From positions 62,001-126,000 of the forward strand of contig JAIYAT010000020.1 of the NCBI GenBank assembly GCA_027488905.1: 64,000 bases of DNA. Direction: 5' to 3'. The notes under the pieces are model-generated. The model was not told the origin of the DNA. It saw nothing but the letters and a program-made list of their open reading frames with translations, and did no database searches. The position numbers and the translations under genes were made by a program. This stretch comes from Bacteroidota bacterium. GTDB lineage: Bacteria > Bacteroidota > Bacteroidia > UKL13-3. This document shows, in pieces, positions 37,973-47,476 of this stretch (within the stretch, counting starts at the first letter, position 1; each line of letters begins with the position of its first letter).

Positions 37973-39019
37973 TTAGTCTTTTACCTTATTTAAACCCATT
38001 AAACTAACCATCCAGTTAGGAAGTGGTTTGTGTTGCCCGCGTTTCTTTAAGTTTAAGTACCAGTTTAACTTCTTCAATATTGGCACTTTATGGGTTTCAA
38101 CCATTTCTATTAAAGTACCATCTGGATCTTCAACATAGGCAAATCTACCTCCAGACTCTCCCATATCAAAGGTATCTCCGCTATCCACAGTTAATTTATA
38201 TTTAAACTTTTCTAAGTTAGTTTTAAGTCGATTCAAATCTGGCACATCAAAACAAAGGTGAATAAAGCCTAAGTCGCCCCAAAATCTGTTCTCAAAAGTT
38301 TTGGTTGGAACCCTATCCAAAGATTGAATCAATTCTATTTGCACATCACCTAATAGTTTACTAAAAGGTGCTGTAAATGGATTACTAAATTTTAGGAGTG
38401 CTCTTCTAAATTGCCTCCCTTTGTTTTCTTCGCCTAAGTCGTCAAAGGTGCCAGAAACATCATAAACAACAACATTAATGCCCAAACCATTTTGGTAAAA
38501 AGCAATAGAGTTATCTATGTTACTAACGCCAATTAGGGCGCCGCAGGCACCTCCTTGCATAAAGTTAGCGTTTTTGAACCAACTCGAATCTTTCACCACT
38601 TGGTACTGATTGCCCGCTAAATCGCTCAATAAATAATTTGCCTCTCCTTTTGGATCAACCCCTAAATTAGAAACTGCTATGCCTTTAGTTTTGCTATCCT
38701 CTAACGCCAATTTAGGGTCAGTAGATTTAAACTTAACCGCATTAATTCCCAAATCACCAATTTGAATGGCTGGCCCTTTAGAAGGAATTCTGCTGGTAAA
38801 CTGCCATATTTCTGCGCCACCGCCCCCATTCATATTCATTGCAAGAATTGCCCTTCTTTTATGAACCTCTCCGCCTGTATAGGGCGTCATTAAAGGAGCT
38901 GGTGCTTCATCATCAAATATTTGAACATTTACCCCAAATGCTTTTCTTAGCCATTTGAAGGTTTCAGGAGAATTGACACAACCAATTCCTACTTGCTGTA
39001 TTCCAGAAATAAAAGCCAT
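37973..39019 (-). CDS. VOC-family (glyoxalase/dioxygenase fold) protein
   Basis: 348 aa with two vicinal-oxygen-chelate modules, one near residues 5-145 (IQQVGIGCVNSPETFKWLRKAFG) and one near 160-310 (GALIGVSNIDNSIAFYQNGLGINVVVYD ... HLCFDVPDLNRLKTNLEKFKYKL ... YVEDPDGTLIEMVET). Glu and His metal ligands are plausible in the second module. The fold covers glyoxalases, ring-cleaving dioxygenases and resistance proteins; no specific reaction can be assigned. It is 4 bases downstream of the SDR gene, probably one operon. Confidence 0.82.
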   Translation of the reverse strand: MAFISGIQQVGIGCVNSPETFKWLRKAFGVNVQIFDDEAPAPLMTPYTGGEVHKRRAILAMNMNGGGGAEIWQFTSRIPSKGPAIQIGDLGINAVKFKSTDPKLALEDSKTKGIAVSNLGVDPKGEANYLLSDLAGNQYQVVKDSSWFKNANFMQGGACGALIGVSNIDNSIAFYQNGLGINVVVYDVSGTFDDLGEENKGRQFRRALLKFSNPFTAPFSKLLGDVQIELIQSLDRVPTKTFENRFWGDLGFIHLCFDVPDLNRLKTNLEKFKYKLTVDSGDTFDMGESGGRFAYVEDPDGTLIEMVETHKVPILKKLNWYLNLKKRGQHKPLPNWMVSLMGLNKVKD

Positions 39020-39023
39020 AATA

Positions 39024-39824
39024 TCAAGAAAGTTTTAATTTTTTAACGAGTCTAAAATAGATAAAAGGGAAGAATTTTCTCAATATTACTAATACCATTT
39101 CGCCCTTTGCCACATAAATTTTGCGTTTATTTTTAAAAACACCAGCAATAATCTTATTAGCACAATCTTCTGCACTAATTCCCTTTGCCTGACCCTCATC
39201 CATGATGGCATGTGCCGTGCCATCCGATTTGAGGGCGCTATAAGAAATATTAGTTTTTATCCTACCTGGCGACACAATTGAAAAATGTACGTTGCCATGT
39301 TTATTTTCTAGTAACCATGATTCAAAAAATCCTTCAAGCGCATGTTTAGAAGCAGAATAGGCACTTCTTTGAGGGAAACCAAAGGTACCAACCACAGAAC
39401 TGATAAGTACAATATTTGCTTTTTCAGCTTTTAAAAGCAGCGGCCATAAACTTTTGGTTAGGTTAACCTGTCCAAAAAAATTAACCTCCATTATTCTGCG
39501 ATCCACTGCTAGGGGTGTTTCTTCGGCTTGGGAACGCTGACTAATACCGGCGTTATTTATTAAAAGGTCTATTTGGGAATGACTAAGCTTCACTTTAGAA
39601 ACAAATTCTTCAATTGAGGTTTCGTTTGAAATGTCTAAAAATTGAATTTCACATGTTGCGCCTTTTGATTCACAAATGGATTTAGTTCTTTCTAATTCTT
39701 CTAAGCGCCTTGCTGCCAAAATTAAGATTGTGCCTTTTGTTGCTATTTCTTCTGCCAAAGCTTTTCCAATGCCAGAGGATGCTCCAGTGATTACAACTGT
39801 TTTATGTTCGAAATACGTATTCAT
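39024..39824 (-). CDS. Short-chain dehydrogenase/reductase
   Basis: 266 aa classical SDR. The cofactor loop is TGASSGIGKALAEE, NNAG is at LLINNAGISQRSQ, and the catalytic site appears as ISSVVGTFGFPQRSAYSASKHALEGF (Ser, Tyr, Lys). The closing region (LVILRKFFPFIYFRLVKKLKLS) resembles DltE/DHRS7-like SDRs with a C-terminal hydrophobic, membrane-associated end. Substrate unknown. It lies between rnhB (10 bases upstream) and the VOC gene (4 bases downstream). Confidence 0.9.
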   Translation of the reverse strand: MNTYFEHKTVVITGASSGIGKALAEEIATKGTILILAARRLEELERTKSICESKGATCEIQFLDISNETSIEEFVSKVKLSHSQIDLLINNAGISQRSQAEETPLAVDRRIMEVNFFGQVNLTKSLWPLLLKAEKANIVLISSVVGTFGFPQRSAYSASKHALEGFFESWLLENKHGNVHFSIVSPGRIKTNISYSALKSDGTAHAIMDEGQAKGISAEDCANKIIAGVFKNKRKIYVAKGEMVLVILRKFFPFIYFRLVKKLKLS

Positions 39825-39834
39825 GAAATTGCTG

Positions 39835-40449
39835 CTAAAATAATTGGATTTGCGAAGGTAACAAGGTAAAAGTCATTCTATGGTGTTGGGTTGGACCAAA
39901 ATTCTTAATGGCATTTCGGTGGTCTAGCGTTGGATATCCCTTGTTTTTCTTCCAATTATATTGAGGAAATTCCTCGCTAAGTTTTGCCATAAAATCATCT
40001 CTGTATGTTTTTGCCAAAATACTTGCCGCCGCAATTGCCTGAAACTTGCCATCACCTTTAATGATGCATTGATGCTGAATTTGTTTGTAAGGCGTAAACC
40101 GGTTGCCATCAATTATTAGCAATTGTGGGGCAATTTTTAAACTATCAATTGCACGGTGCATCGCTAAAAAAGAAGCTTTTAAAATGTTTATTTTGTCAAT
40201 TTCTAAATTACTGCAAGAAGCAACTGCAAAAGCCAAAGCTTTTTCCTCTATTTCATTTCTCAACTGAAACCTCAACTTTTCATTCAACTTTTTTGAATCG
40301 TTGAGCAATGCAATAGGTTTTTTAGGGTCAAGAATTACTGCTGCTGCAAAAACAGGACCTGCCAAACAGCCTCGTCCAGCCTCATCACAGCCTGCTTCTA
40401 TCAATTCTTTTTGAAAAAAACGTTTCAGCCCCATTTGGCAATGATACAA
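39835..40449 (-). CDS. rnhB: Ribonuclease HII
   Basis: 204 aa. RNase HII cuts RNA-DNA hybrids, including single ribonucleotides in duplex DNA. The active-site motif is AGCDEAGRGCLAGPVFAAAVIL; the second acidic cluster is in LLIIDGNRF, and AIAAASILAKTYRD is conserved. The true start may be the Met at residue 6 (MGLKRFF), which would put the start at 40434. It begins a minus-strand run with the SDR and VOC genes and is divergent from the flippase gene. Confidence 0.95.
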   Translation of the reverse strand: MYHCQMGLKRFFQKELIEAGCDEAGRGCLAGPVFAAAVILDPKKPIALLNDSKKLNEKLRFQLRNEIEEKALAFAVASCSNLEIDKINILKASFLAMHRAIDSLKIAPQLLIIDGNRFTPYKQIQHQCIIKGDGKFQAIAAASILAKTYRDDFMAKLSEEFPQYNWKKNKGYPTLDHRNAIKNFGPTQHHRMTFTLLPSQIQLF

Positions 40450-40490
40450 AGTTTAATTGAAACCTTTATTTTTACCCGCAATCAGACTGC

Positions 40491-41930
40491 ATGAAGAAAA
40501 CTTTTGTTAGTAATCTCATTCTCTTGATGAGTGTGAACCTTTTAGTGAAACCATTTTGGATTTTGGGCATCGATAGAGGTGTACAAAATAAAGTTGGATA
40601 TGAGGCGTATGGCATTTATGCAGATTTGTTTGCGTTCTCAATGCTTTTCATCACTCTTTTAGATTTAGGGTTAAACACCTACATGTCTTCGAATGTGGCC
40701 AAAGACCCAGAAAAACTTCGTTCTGAATTTGCTGCACTTACTGGGTTCAAACTTGCCTCATCCTTGGTATATTTAGGCATTACTTTAATACTTGGAACCT
40801 TTAATCATTATGATTCAGATAGAATTAGTTTGCTGTTAATGTTAGGTTTGAACCAAATTCTTGGCTATTTTTATACCTACTTTAGAAGTATCGTTGGCGG
40901 ACTTCAATTGTTTAAAACAGATGCCTTACTTTCTATCGTGGACCGTACCTTAATGATAATTTTCTGTGGCTTAATGTTATGGTCTGGATTATTTGAAATG
41001 AGTATTTCTAGGTTCATCTATGCACAAACCATAGCTTATTCGGTAGCTGCAACTTTAGCGCTTTGGTTTATTTTGCCGCACCTTAAACATATAAATCGAG
41101 AAATAAACTTCCTCATTCTCAAAAAGGTTATCAGACAAATGCTACCTTATGCGTTACTATCTCTACTAATGACATTTTACACCCGACTTGATGTGGTTTT
41201 AATAAGAAACTTGGCTTCTGAAGGAGATTTACAGAATGGCATTTATGCTTCTGCCTACCGTTTATTAGAAGCTGCTAACATGATGGCTGCCTTGGTTGCA
41301 ATGTTGCTGTTGCCAATTTTTTCGAAGATGATTGCTAAAAAGGAGGCTTTAAGTCCTTTGGTTCAATTTAGCACTGGACTAATGCTTTTACCAGCATTTG
41401 CCTTGGGTATGATTACTTTTTTTTGGAAACAACCACTGATTCGTTTACTTAACCATCAAAGTACAGATTTTAGTGGAGACGTATTTGGAATTGTTATGTT
41501 ATGCTTTGTGCCATTGGCTTTAATGTATATTTATGGAACCTTGTTAACAGCTAATGGAAATTTAAGGATGTTAAACATCATGGCAGCTATAGGTTTATTG
41601 TTAAATATAGGTTTTAATTTGTGGTTAATTCCTATCCATCAAGCTTTGGGAGCAGCCATTGCAGCCATAATAACGCAAGGTTTTGTAGGCATTAGCAATT
41701 TTTATTTAGGTAAAAAGCATTTAAAAATTCGGTTTGAACCAAGCTTTAGTAAAAACTTCATGATTTCCCTTATTCTTGTCTTTGGTATGGCGTATAGCAC
41801 TTTCAGTTTGAAATTAGATTGGGTATTTGGGTCAACCCTAATAATTCTTACCACAATTTTATGTATGTTTATCTTTAAAATGATTGATTTGAAACAGGCA
41901 TTTGCACTAATTAAATCTAGAAATGAATAA
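40491..41930 (+). CDS. Polysaccharide/oligosaccharide flippase (Wzx-like)
   Basis: 479 aa with about 14 membrane segments; it begins FVSNLILLMSVNLLVKPFWILGIDRGVQNKVG, which fits MOP-superfamily flippases that move lipid-linked sugar repeats to the periplasmic face. Glycosyltransferases are absent next to it, but a Wzz-like and an O-antigen ligase/polymerase-like gene follow directly on the same strand. Two copies of the iterated 10-mer fall in its loops or helix ends (GLNQ and RFEP). Confidence 0.87.
   Translation: MKKTFVSNLILLMSVNLLVKPFWILGIDRGVQNKVGYEAYGIYADLFAFSMLFITLLDLGLNTYMSSNVAKDPEKLRSEFAALTGFKLASSLVYLGITLILGTFNHYDSDRISLLLMLGLNQILGYFYTYFRSIVGGLQLFKTDALLSIVDRTLMIIFCGLMLWSGLFEMSISRFIYAQTIAYSVAATLALWFILPHLKHINREINFLILKKVIRQMLPYALLSLLMTFYTRLDVVLIRNLASEGDLQNGIYASAYRLLEAANMMAALVAMLLLPIFSKMIAKKEALSPLVQFSTGLMLLPAFALGMITFFWKQPLIRLLNHQSTDFSGDVFGIVMLCFVPLALMYIYGTLLTANGNLRMLNIMAAIGLLLNIGFNLWLIPIHQALGAAIAAIITQGFVGISNFYLGKKHLKIRFEPSFSKNFMISLILVFGMAYSTFSLKLDWVFGSTLIILTTILCMFIFKMIDLKQAFALIKSRNE
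40845..40854 (+). repeat. Iterated 10-mer copy 14
   Basis: In the flippase gene, read as GLNQ. Confidence 0.9.
41731..41740 (+). repeat. Iterated 10-mer copy 15
   Basis: In the flippase gene, read as RFEP. Confidence 0.9.
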
Positions 41931-41956
41931 AAAGACTCTATTTGATTTGAAAATTA

Positions 41957-41964
41957 TATTTTTG
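41957..41964 (+). promoter_or_regulatory. TAnnTTTG -7 element for Wzz-like gene
   Basis: TATTTTTG, 10 bases before the ATG of the chain-length gene, suggesting this gene has its own promoter in the 44-base gap. Confidence 0.4.
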
Positions 41965-41974
41965 CGCTATTAAT

Positions 41975-42979
41975 ATGAACAAGAAAAAGAAACAATATTA
42001 CTTTGAGCTTATTGATGTGTTTGAGTTTATCCTAAGGTGGAGAAAGAAACTCATTATCATTTGCTTCATATCAGCGATTCTTTCAATAATCGTGTCAAGT
42101 CCTTGGATAATTAAACCAAAATTTCAATCAACAGCGGTTTTTTATCCTTCTACCAACAACTCAATTTCAAGTGCTTTGCTAACTGATAGTAGGGTTAGGC
42201 AAAAAGATCCATTAGAATTTGGAGAACAAGTTAGTGCGCAACAATTTGTACAAATCCTTGAATCTGACTATTTAAAAGGTAAAGTTATCAATCAATTCAA
42301 TCTTAGAGAACATTATGGAATTGGGGAGGATGACAATGAAAAAAACTATAAACTTGGTAAGAAATACGAAAAAAATATCAGTACCAAGAAAACTCCTTAT
42401 GCATCTATAGAGGTTAGAGTGCTTGACGAAAACCCTGACTCAGCGGCCAAAATTGCAAATGGTATTGTCATGATTTTAGACAGTGTTAAAACCGAAGTTC
42501 AAAGGCGAGTGGCTTTACAAGCTTTAAACATTATAGAGAGTGAATATAACAGAAAAGAAGAGGAGATAAATTCCATTAAACAGCGCATGAATGAACTTGG
42601 CGCTAAAGGAATTTACAATGTAGAAGAGCAATCCAAAGCCATTACAGAATTAGCTGGTAAAAGTGGAATGACAGCATCCATTCAAAAGCAGCAAGAAAAC
42701 TTAGCTAAGTATGGCGCTGAATCCCAAAGTCTACAAGCAACATTAGAATACCAAATTGAGCAATCAACAGAGTTGAAAAAGAAGTTGGATCAAGCCAGAA
42801 TTGATGTAAATGGAAACCTTTCCAATGTATTTATACTTCAATCTGCTACTCCAGCAGAAAGAAAAACCTATCCAATAAGGTCATTAATTGTCATTGGAGC
42901 AATTTTAGGTTCATTTATTCTTTCTTGCATAGTGCTTTTGTTTGTAGAGAAATTTCAAAAGAAGGCGAATAACGACTAA
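41975..42979 (+). CDS. Wzz-type polysaccharide chain-length determinant
   Basis: 334 aa. A basic start (MNKKKKQYYFEL) precedes one membrane segment (KLIIICFISAILSIIVS), then a periplasmic domain with a coiled-coil (about residues 185-280) and a second membrane segment near the end (SLIVIGAILGSFILSCIVLLFV) after PAERKTYPIR, the Pro-rich element seen in Wzz/PCP proteins. No kinase domain is fused. It should set O-antigen or exopolysaccharide length together with the gene 3 bases downstream. Confidence 0.88.
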   Translation: MNKKKKQYYFELIDVFEFILRWRKKLIIICFISAILSIIVSSPWIIKPKFQSTAVFYPSTNNSISSALLTDSRVRQKDPLEFGEQVSAQQFVQILESDYLKGKVINQFNLREHYGIGEDDNEKNYKLGKKYEKNISTKKTPYASIEVRVLDENPDSAAKIANGIVMILDSVKTEVQRRVALQALNIIESEYNRKEEEINSIKQRMNELGAKGIYNVEEQSKAITELAGKSGMTASIQKQQENLAKYGAESQSLQATLEYQIEQSTELKKKLDQARIDVNGNLSNVFILQSATPAERKTYPIRSLIVIGAILGSFILSCIVLLFVEKFQKKANND

Positions 42980-42982
42980 GTC

Positions 42983-44425
42983 TTGCAAAATCAAGAGAAG
43001 AATAAATGGTTTTGGGCCATTGGGATTGCCTTTATCCTTCTTAATTCCATTGGAATAGCCTTAGAATGGTATTGGGTAGCAGCCTTGCCTGCCTTTGCGT
43101 TTTTGGCTTTATTGGCCTTGCTTAAGCTAGATCATTTACTCATTGTCTTAGTTTTTTTAGTGCCATTTTCCATTAATATTGAGGATGTAGTGCTAGGAAT
43201 GGGCTTAAGCCTACCTGTTGAACCCATGATTATTGGAGTCTTTCTATTGGTTATCTATAAATTTATCATTGATGGTCAATATGATTATAGGGTTTTAAAA
43301 CATCCTATTACCATTGCTATTTTGGTAAATCTGGCTTGGATTTTCTTCACCTCAATTAGTTCGCAAGAAAAAGTAGTCAGTCTTAAATTCTTTTTGTCGA
43401 GAAGTTGGTTTTTGTTGGTTTTTTACTTTTTGGGAGTTGTACTTTTTAAGCGATTTAGCCAAATTAAAGCGTATTTATGGGCTTACATGATTCCTTTGGC
43501 TATTGTTATTGTAATTACTTTGATTAAGCATAGTGCCGACAATTTCTCTCAAATTAGTTCCTTTGAAATCATGTCTCCATTTTATATTGCGCATGGTATT
43601 TATGCGGCGGCAATTGCATTTTTTATTCCGTTGCTATTAATGTTCATTTTATTTGGGTTCAAGCTAAAGTTTAACTTTTTAACCGTACTTATTTCAATTG
43701 GGCTTTTAGTATTATTTACGGTAGGGCTAATTTTTAGCTATACTCGCGCTGGTTGGATAAGTTTAGTTGCAGCTGCAATTTTAGGGATTGCATTTATGCT
43801 AAGATTACGTTTGTGGCACATGCTTGCTGTTTTAGGGGTTGTAGCCATTATGGCGGTGGTTAATTTTGATGATATCTTTTTTCAATTGTATCAAAACAAA
43901 CAAAATTCTGCTGAAGGATTTGAGAAGCACTTAGAATCTGTTTCTAATGTTAGAAATGATGTTTCTAATTTGGAACGAGTGAATAGGTGGATAGCGGCGG
44001 TAAACATGGTAAAAGAAAGGCCAATCCTAGGTTTTGGACCAGGAGCCTATTCGTTTACTTATGCTCCTTACCAAGACCCAGAATTTGTTACTCCAATAAC
44101 TACTGCCTTTGGCGATCAGGGGCACGCTCACAGTGAATATTTAAATCCACTTTCTGAAAGCGGATGGATTGGGTTATTTACTTTTTTGGCAATTATTTTT
44201 ACGACATTTAGAACTGGTATTAGACTTTTTTACGAAGGCAGGACCCCAATGATCCGTATTTTTAGTGCTGGTCTTTTGTTGGGATTGATAACTTACTTAG
44301 CACATGGTTTATTAAATGCCTACAGTGAGCAGGATAAAATAGCGGTCTTGTTTTGGGGATTTATAGCTATGATTACAGCGATGGATTTATACCACCAGCC
44401 AGAAAACGGGGAAGAGATTGATTAA
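42983..44425 (+). CDS. O-antigen ligase/polymerase-family membrane protein
   Basis: 480 aa, beginning at TTG, with about twelve membrane segments. The large loop has the Wzy_C signature: ERVNRWIAAVNMVKERPILGFGPGAYSFTYAPYQ and GHAHSEYLNPLSESGWIGL, with the His-rich HAHSEYL typical of WaaL and Wzy. It either polymerises repeats or transfers them to an acceptor; the sequence does not separate these. It is 3 bases behind the Wzz-like gene and its last 4 bases overlap the convergent PorV/PorQ-like gene. Confidence 0.87.
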   Translation: MQNQEKNKWFWAIGIAFILLNSIGIALEWYWVAALPAFAFLALLALLKLDHLLIVLVFLVPFSINIEDVVLGMGLSLPVEPMIIGVFLLVIYKFIIDGQYDYRVLKHPITIAILVNLAWIFFTSISSQEKVVSLKFFLSRSWFLLVFYFLGVVLFKRFSQIKAYLWAYMIPLAIVIVITLIKHSADNFSQISSFEIMSPFYIAHGIYAAAIAFFIPLLLMFILFGFKLKFNFLTVLISIGLLVLFTVGLIFSYTRAGWISLVAAAILGIAFMLRLRLWHMLAVLGVVAIMAVVNFDDIFFQLYQNKQNSAEGFEKHLESVSNVRNDVSNLERVNRWIAAVNMVKERPILGFGPGAYSFTYAPYQDPEFVTPITTAFGDQGHAHSEYLNPLSESGWIGLFTFLAIIFTTFRTGIRLFYEGRTPMIRIFSAGLLLGLITYLAHGLLNAYSEQDKIAVLFWGFIAMITAMDLYHQPENGEEID

Positions 44426-45492
44426 CCTTTTCGATTGATTCCGTACTTTAAACTAATGATATTACTCATTCCAATCAAACCTTGATTGAATGCGTTTCCT
44501 AGGGCATAATCAATGGAGAGTGTTTTCAATTTTATGCCAATTCCTAAGCTTGGCATTCCATTGAAACTTTGTTTACCAGAAATATCAGTTACTCTTTGTA
44601 AAGTGCTATACCCACCTCTAACAAAAACAAAATCATTGTAACCAAACTCCAAACCCATTCTTGGGTCAAGGTTAATAATTTTACTGCTTATTAAAACATT
44701 TCTTTGACCATCTGTAGTTAAATCAAAATTAAACTCTGGTAAAAGCGAATATCTATCTTTAGAAAAATAAAATTTCCTAGCAACGCCAAATGTAAACCTA
44801 GGAACAGTAATTTCTAATCCACCATTGGGAACTGCATTTCCAGCAGCAATTAATTGTTGTTTATCCGCTTCCGAAAGGTTGAAAGTCCAAGCATTAAAGG
44901 TACTGCTAACATCTCTAGCCATTGCTGCAAACTGCCAGTCATTTCGTTCATACGTTGCACCAGCATCTATCCCAAATCCCCAAGCGCCGCCAAAATCGCC
45001 AACCACCCTTCTAATTACTTTTGCGTTCAAACCTATATTTAAACCCTTTATTTTAGTAGATTTAGCATATGAGCCTACAAAAGCATAATCTACAGCCGAA
45101 AAGCTTCTGATGAGAGAATAATTTATTTGCCCATCTTGCATGATATATAAGGTATTTGGGATACCATCTACCCCAAATCTTATGAGAGAGAATGCTAATT
45201 TTGAGTTTTCTGAAAGTGAAAAACCAATACTACCATAATCATGCTTGGCAATACCTGCAAACTGCTCATTGTGCATCCCACTGATTTGCAGGTTTTCGGT
45301 CATTTTGAGCAAGGTTGCTGGATTCCAATAAGCACCTGTTACATCATTTGAACTGGCAATAACAGACCCTCCCATTGCCATTGCGCGTCCACCTATACCA
45401 ATGTTTAGAAACTCATTACTGTATTTTAATACTTGCGCTTGGGTTTGGTTCAAACCTAGCACTAATGTTAACAGCAAAAGATAATTTTTCAT
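44422..45492 (-). CDS. PorV/PorQ-family outer-membrane protein
   Basis: 356 aa with signal peptide (NYLLLLTLVLGLNQTQAQ), which itself includes a copy of the iterated 10-mer (GLNQT). The mature start FLNIGIGGRAMAMGGSVIASSNDVTGAYWNPATLL is the diagnostic PorV/PorQ pattern; a FadL-like barrel follows, closing with LSIDYALGNAFNQGLIGMSNIISLKYGI. PorV shuttles type IX secretion cargo and PorQ is a relative; which applies here is open. It overlaps the AcpH-like gene by 4 bases. Confidence 0.87.
   Translation of the reverse strand: MKNYLLLLTLVLGLNQTQAQVLKYSNEFLNIGIGGRAMAMGGSVIASSNDVTGAYWNPATLLKMTENLQISGMHNEQFAGIAKHDYGSIGFSLSENSKLAFSLIRFGVDGIPNTLYIMQDGQINYSLIRSFSAVDYAFVGSYAKSTKIKGLNIGLNAKVIRRVVGDFGGAWGFGIDAGATYERNDWQFAAMARDVSSTFNAWTFNLSEADKQQLIAAGNAVPNGGLEITVPRFTFGVARKFYFSKDRYSLLPEFNFDLTTDGQRNVLISSKIINLDPRMGLEFGYNDFVFVRGGYSTLQRVTDISGKQSFNGMPSLGIGIKLKTLSIDYALGNAFNQGLIGMSNIISLKYGINRKG
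45447..45456 (-). repeat. Iterated 10-mer copy 16
   Basis: In the signal-peptide region of the PorV/PorQ-like gene, read as GLNQT. Confidence 0.9.
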
Positions 45493-46157
45493 TCAAAAAC
45501 GTTTTTCAATTCATACAACAATGCTTGCCTATTGGCAAAAAATCCAGATTCTAGTTGCTGCACGCCTTCCATTAAAATTTGCTTATCGGCAAAACTTAGA
45601 GGAGGCAAGCCAGCGCGCATTAACACCCTGCTTAACGAATAAGCAAATAGGTTATTATCTGGATAGTTTGCAATATAACCTACTTTGCGAAAATGCTCAA
45701 AATTTCTGAGAAATCTTACGGTGTCAGTACAATTGTGGTGGTTCATAAAATCTGCCAATTTATTTTCTTCAATTTGGCGCATGTAATTGTAAAATCTGGG
45801 TCCAACAATAGTTATGTGTTGAACCAATAAACGGTCTAGTAGCATTTCGAAGAGAATATGTCCGATAAACCATTTGCGATGAATTATTTCTTGAAAAGGT
45901 AATTGCTTAATCATTTCTAAACACTGTGCCGACCCATGTTCAAAAAATAGGGAAGCATGAAAACGCTTATCGGCAGCCAAATGCTTGCGGCATCCTTCAT
46001 TTAAATCCATAAAAAACTCATTCTCAATTACCAAAGTTGGATGCCTGCCTAACCCTTTAACCAAACCTCTGCTAATGTCGGGCAGGATTAAGCCCAAGTG
46101 GTAGGCGGCACCTTTTTGTGGTTGCTCGTCGATATAGAAATGAGAGAGAAAGTTCAA
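45489..46157 (-). CDS. AcpH-like (DUF479) acyl-carrier-protein phosphodiesterase family protein
   Basis: 222 aa, all-helical, starting MNFLSHFYIDEQPQ, which resembles the MNFLAH start of AcpH. AcpH removes phosphopantetheine from ACP using an HD-like metal site. Candidate metal residues occur (LILPDISRG, HRKWFIGHILFEMLLDRLL, FMNHHN), but I cannot verify a full HD-type set, so the activity is uncertain. It is 26 bases behind the CPBP gene and overlaps the PorV/PorQ-like gene by 4 bases. Confidence 0.6.
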   Translation of the reverse strand: MNFLSHFYIDEQPQKGAAYHLGLILPDISRGLVKGLGRHPTLVIENEFFMDLNEGCRKHLAADKRFHASLFFEHGSAQCLEMIKQLPFQEIIHRKWFIGHILFEMLLDRLLVQHITIVGPRFYNYMRQIEENKLADFMNHHNCTDTVRFLRNFEHFRKVGYIANYPDNNLFAYSLSRVLMRAGLPPLSFADKQILMEGVQQLESGFFANRQALLYELKNVFE

Positions 46158-46183
46158 TAGTTTTAGGTATTGTGAGATGCTGT

Positions 46184-47476
46184 TTATTCTACTTTTAAAA
46201 AATTGATATAGGTGTACTCCAATTCCTTATCATTTCTTTTTAATGAAAGTCCGTATTCTGATTTCAACAAGTTTTCAAGTTCAGCGAAATCACTTTTGGG
46301 TAGGATGAAATCAAATTTACTGTCAATGTTGGCGCTATTCGTAATATATTTATTATAGTTTGAAGAAAGTTCCTTGGCTATTTGACCCAGGTCTGCATTT
46401 TCTATTTTTATTTCTTTAGAGGTCATGCTCGTAATGCTTGAATTTCCATTGTTGCTGGATTTATGTTTTAATAGTTTTGTAGAATCTTGCAAATCCATTT
46501 CCCAAATTAATTGAAATACTTTATTGCTCTCAAGCTTAAAATTGTAAACCTGTGATAGATGTTTCAGTATTGCTTTTTTATCATCGGTAGTATCCTTAAT
46601 ATACTTTTTATAACTTAAGCTAATTCTTTTGTCGGCCATTTGATTGCTGCTAAAATCAATAAGCTTTTCATCTTTTTCAAGTAGATAGGCGATTATTGAT
46701 TTAAGGCTTGTTCCATTAAAATTTATTGTGTCTGAACCAAATGTGGATGAAACATTCATTTGCTTTAGGGTATGTTCCTCAATTTTTAAGGAATAGCTAT
46801 TTGTTTTAACATTGAGTTTTTCAACCGCACCGCTCATAAAGATGATCGGTATGATAAGAAAAATTGCATTGTGAAGGGCATGCATTAGTACTCCTAAAAT
46901 TAGATTATATCTTACCCGTAAATAACCTAAGAAAAGTCCCATGATAAATTGCGGGGCTAATAATATTGGGGAGAAAATTAAAATGTTGATTGAGTATTCA
47001 AAGTTTGCTATATGAACAATGGAAAATAATATAGCAGAAAAATAAAAAATGGCCCTAAAATTATTTACCCAAATAGCATTTAATTGAGATTCAACAATAA
47101 TTTTGTTTTGTTTACCAGTTAAAGAGGCCAAGAGCATTATCAAACGAGCTAAGTAATTTTGTTTGAACCGGAGATAAAGTCGAAAAATTAATTCTTCAAT
47201 TAGTGGCATCAACACTACTCCAAAAAGTATTATCCACCAAATGGGTAACTGTTGCAAAAGCATCACCATTTTATGTTTATCTGTATTAATCAATCCAAAT
47301 TTTTCAATCGCATAAACAATTGCTATTAAAACCCCCATGATTGGAATGTCTATTGCTAAAAGGGAGAAAAGTCTTTTTACTTTTTGTTGCCTTGTCTGTA
47401 TTGGATCTGGCTGGTCAATGGGTCTTTTGAGGAAAGTTGAAAAATCCTTGTAAGTCTCTTTAATCGAATTTATCAT
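46184..47476 (-). CDS. CPBP intramembrane protease fused to DUF3738/STN-like exported domain
   Basis: 430 aa. Residues about 1-210 are a CPBP (Rce1/abortive-infection-type) glutamic protease with motif 1 EELIFRLYLR, motif 2 SIVHIANFEY and motif 3 LMHALHNAIFL, all apparently intact. The remaining 215 residues are soluble and likely periplasmic; they contain two similar modules (TSLKSIIAYLLEKDEKLIDFS... and ENADLGQIAKELSSNYNKYITNS... KFDFILP), resembling DUF3738 or STN-type domains. This fusion is unusual. The minus frame stays open for 44 codons above the ATG without a standard start, so the 5' end is uncertain. Confidence 0.75.
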   Translation of the reverse strand: MINSIKETYKDFSTFLKRPIDQPDPIQTRQQKVKRLFSLLAIDIPIMGVLIAIVYAIEKFGLINTDKHKMVMLLQQLPIWWIILFGVVLMPLIEELIFRLYLRFKQNYLARLIMLLASLTGKQNKIIVESQLNAIWVNNFRAIFYFSAILFSIVHIANFEYSINILIFSPILLAPQFIMGLFLGYLRVRYNLILGVLMHALHNAIFLIIPIIFMSGAVEKLNVKTNSYSLKIEEHTLKQMNVSSTFGSDTINFNGTSLKSIIAYLLEKDEKLIDFSSNQMADKRISLSYKKYIKDTTDDKKAILKHLSQVYNFKLESNKVFQLIWEMDLQDSTKLLKHKSSNNGNSSITSMTSKEIKIENADLGQIAKELSSNYNKYITNSANIDSKFDFILPKSDFAELENLLKSEYGLSLKRNDKELEYTYINFLKVE

